This document shows, piece by piece, positions 6,636 to 7,326 of a stretch of 7,326 nt of DNA. How positions within the stretch are numbered: the stretch's first letter is position 1; each line of letters begins with the position of its first letter. The notes under the pieces were generated by a model. That model made no database searches. It saw only the letters and a list, made by a program, of their open reading frames with translations, and had not been told where the DNA came from. Source of the DNA: Nitrospira sp. (lineage in GTDB: Bacteria; Nitrospirota; Nitrospiria; Nitrospirales; Nitrospiraceae); NCBI GenBank assembly GCA_024998705.1, contig JACOEF010000531.1, forward strand, positions 1 through 7,326. Direction: 5' to 3'. A program made the position numbers and the translations under genes.

Positions 6636-6764
6636 ATTGGGTCATGCAGGTGTGTTCCGACGGAAGTGTGACTGGTGCTACCCAATTGCCGGAGTGTTTT
6701 GATACATCATCCCAGCAGTCAAACAGTATCGGGTGCCATCCTTTGGTGAAAGGTTCCTCTGCCA

Positions 6765-7326
6765 ATGAATTCGAGACAAGCATTAACCAAGCCTCGTCAA
6801 TTTAGAAACCTGCTGTGTTCTGATCAACTGCAATTTATTTGCGAGGCTCACAACGGGCTCAGCGCGAAAATCGTGGAGGAGGCTGGGTTCCCAGGTATTT
6901 GGGCCAGCGGTCTCTCTATTTCTGCCCAGTTCGGAGTGCGCGACAACAATGAGGCCAGCTGGACTCAGGTGCTTGAAGACCTGGAGTTCATGTCCGATGC
7001 GACTCGGATCCCAATCCTTCTTGATGGCGACACGGGATACGGGAACTTCAACAACATGCAGCGGCTCATTCGCAAACTTGAACAGCGCAATATTGCTGCG
7101 GTGTGTATCGAAGATAAACTGTTTCCCAAGACCAACAGTTTCCTCAAAGGCGATGCGCAGCCGCTTGCTGATATGCAGGAATTCTGCGGCAAGATTAAGG
7201 CAGGGAAAGATGCTCAGACCGACCCTGACTTTTGCCTCATCGCGAGGGTGGAGGCTTTCATCTGTGGGTGGGGACTAGCGGAGGCGCTTCGTCGTGCGGA
7301 GGCCTATCATCAGGCGGGAGCCGACG
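6765..7326 (+). CDS. aepX: Phosphoenolpyruvate phosphomutase, 3' end beyond window
   Basis: This enzyme rearranges phosphoenolpyruvate to phosphonopyruvate, forming the C-P bond that starts nearly all phosphonate biosynthesis. The visible 187 residues belong to the isocitrate lyase/PEP mutase superfamily: [16 protein letters not shown] (27-42), [10 protein letters not shown] (45-54), [11 protein letters not shown] (87-97) and the mutase-specific [10 protein letters not shown] (116-125). Using the numbering of the Mytilus enzyme shifted by two, the active-site residues are present: Asp60, Asp87, Asp89, Glu116, Lys122, Asn124 and Arg161. EDKxxPKxNS distinguishes PEP mutase from isocitrate and methylisocitrate lyases, which carry KKCGH-type loops. 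The His190 equivalent lies past the edge. ATG 6765 is the only ATG after the in-frame stop at 6747-6749; GAAAGG at 6748-6753 is a modest ribosome site with 11-base spacing. A phosphonopyruvate decarboxylase, aminotransferase or nucleotidyltransferase would be expected next. Confidence 0.93.
   Translation, partial: MNSRQALTKPRQFRNLLCSDQLQFICEAHNGLSAKIVEEAGFPGIWASGLSISAQFGVRDNNEASWTQVLEDLEFMSDATRIPILLDGDTGYGNFNNMQRLIRKLEQRNIAAVCIEDKLFPKTNSFLKGDAQPLADMQEFCGKIKAGKDAQTDPDFCLIARVEAFICGWGLAEALRRAEAYHQAGAD

Larger units (their letters stand above)
6183..6764. other. 582-base gap between divergent genes, no convincing gene
   Basis: The left part (about 6200-6350) is AT-rich and should contain the promoters for the leftward lipoprotein gene and perhaps for aepX. 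TAATAT at 6317-6322 is a possible -10 box, but no good -35 is seen. The right part (about 6360-6660) is GC-rich, contains several inverted repeats, a G8 run (6460-6467) and a T6 run (6516-6521), and has only short overlapping open frames on both strands. The - strand frames (6351-6599 and 6503-6685) look protein-like in places but match no family I know. They may be remains of a decayed gene or mobile element. No tRNA or rRNA is seen. Confidence 0.6.

Noticed and set aside
6602..6805. Small + strand open frame of 67 codons
   Set aside because: It overlaps the aepX start in another frame, begins inside the hairpin and has no ribosome site or recognisable domain.

Overview
The window is a bacterial chromosomal segment with moderately high GC content, ordinary Shine-Dalgarno starts and dense gene packing. 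Six genes on the + strand (about 41-5658) sit close together and read like one long operon: era (ribosome assembly GTPase), mgtE (Mg2+ channel/transporter), recO (DNA repair), a small DUF971/GBBH-like zinc-domain protein, a small lipoprotein, and glgA (glycogen synthase). A second small lipoprotein (5685-6182) lies on the - strand and converges on glgA. After a 582-base gene-free gap, a + strand gene for phosphoenolpyruvate phosphomutase (aepX, the entry enzyme of phosphonate biosynthesis) starts at 6765 and runs off the right edge. The mix of genes and the style of the sequence would fit a Nitrospira-like (Nitrospirota) bacterium, but that is an inference from general familiarity, not from a marker gene.

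The most striking point is in glgA. The reading frame is intact from its start to 5658 except for one in-frame TAG at 4507-4509. The codons on both sides align perfectly with the family, and no frameshift is involved. The stop falls where related proteins usually carry a glutamate (YPDN-x-E-R-F), so one G-to-T change would explain it. It splits the enzyme inside its N-terminal Rossmann domain. Everything downstream is well conserved, so this is a very recent nonsense mutation, a sequencing or assembly error, or a stop that is read through.

Region by region: 1-40 is the probable tail of an upstream gene. 41-3179 holds three housekeeping genes (era, mgtE, recO). 3243-4110 holds two small proteins, one metal-binding and one membrane-anchored. 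4111-5658 is the interrupted glgA. 5685-6182 is the convergent lipoprotein. 6183-6764 is non-coding or decayed DNA, AT-rich at the left and GC-rich with several inverted repeats at the right. 6765-7326 is the start of aepX. The gap with its dyads marks the boundary between the housekeeping/glycogen block and what is probably a phosphonate or surface-glycan locus continuing beyond the window.
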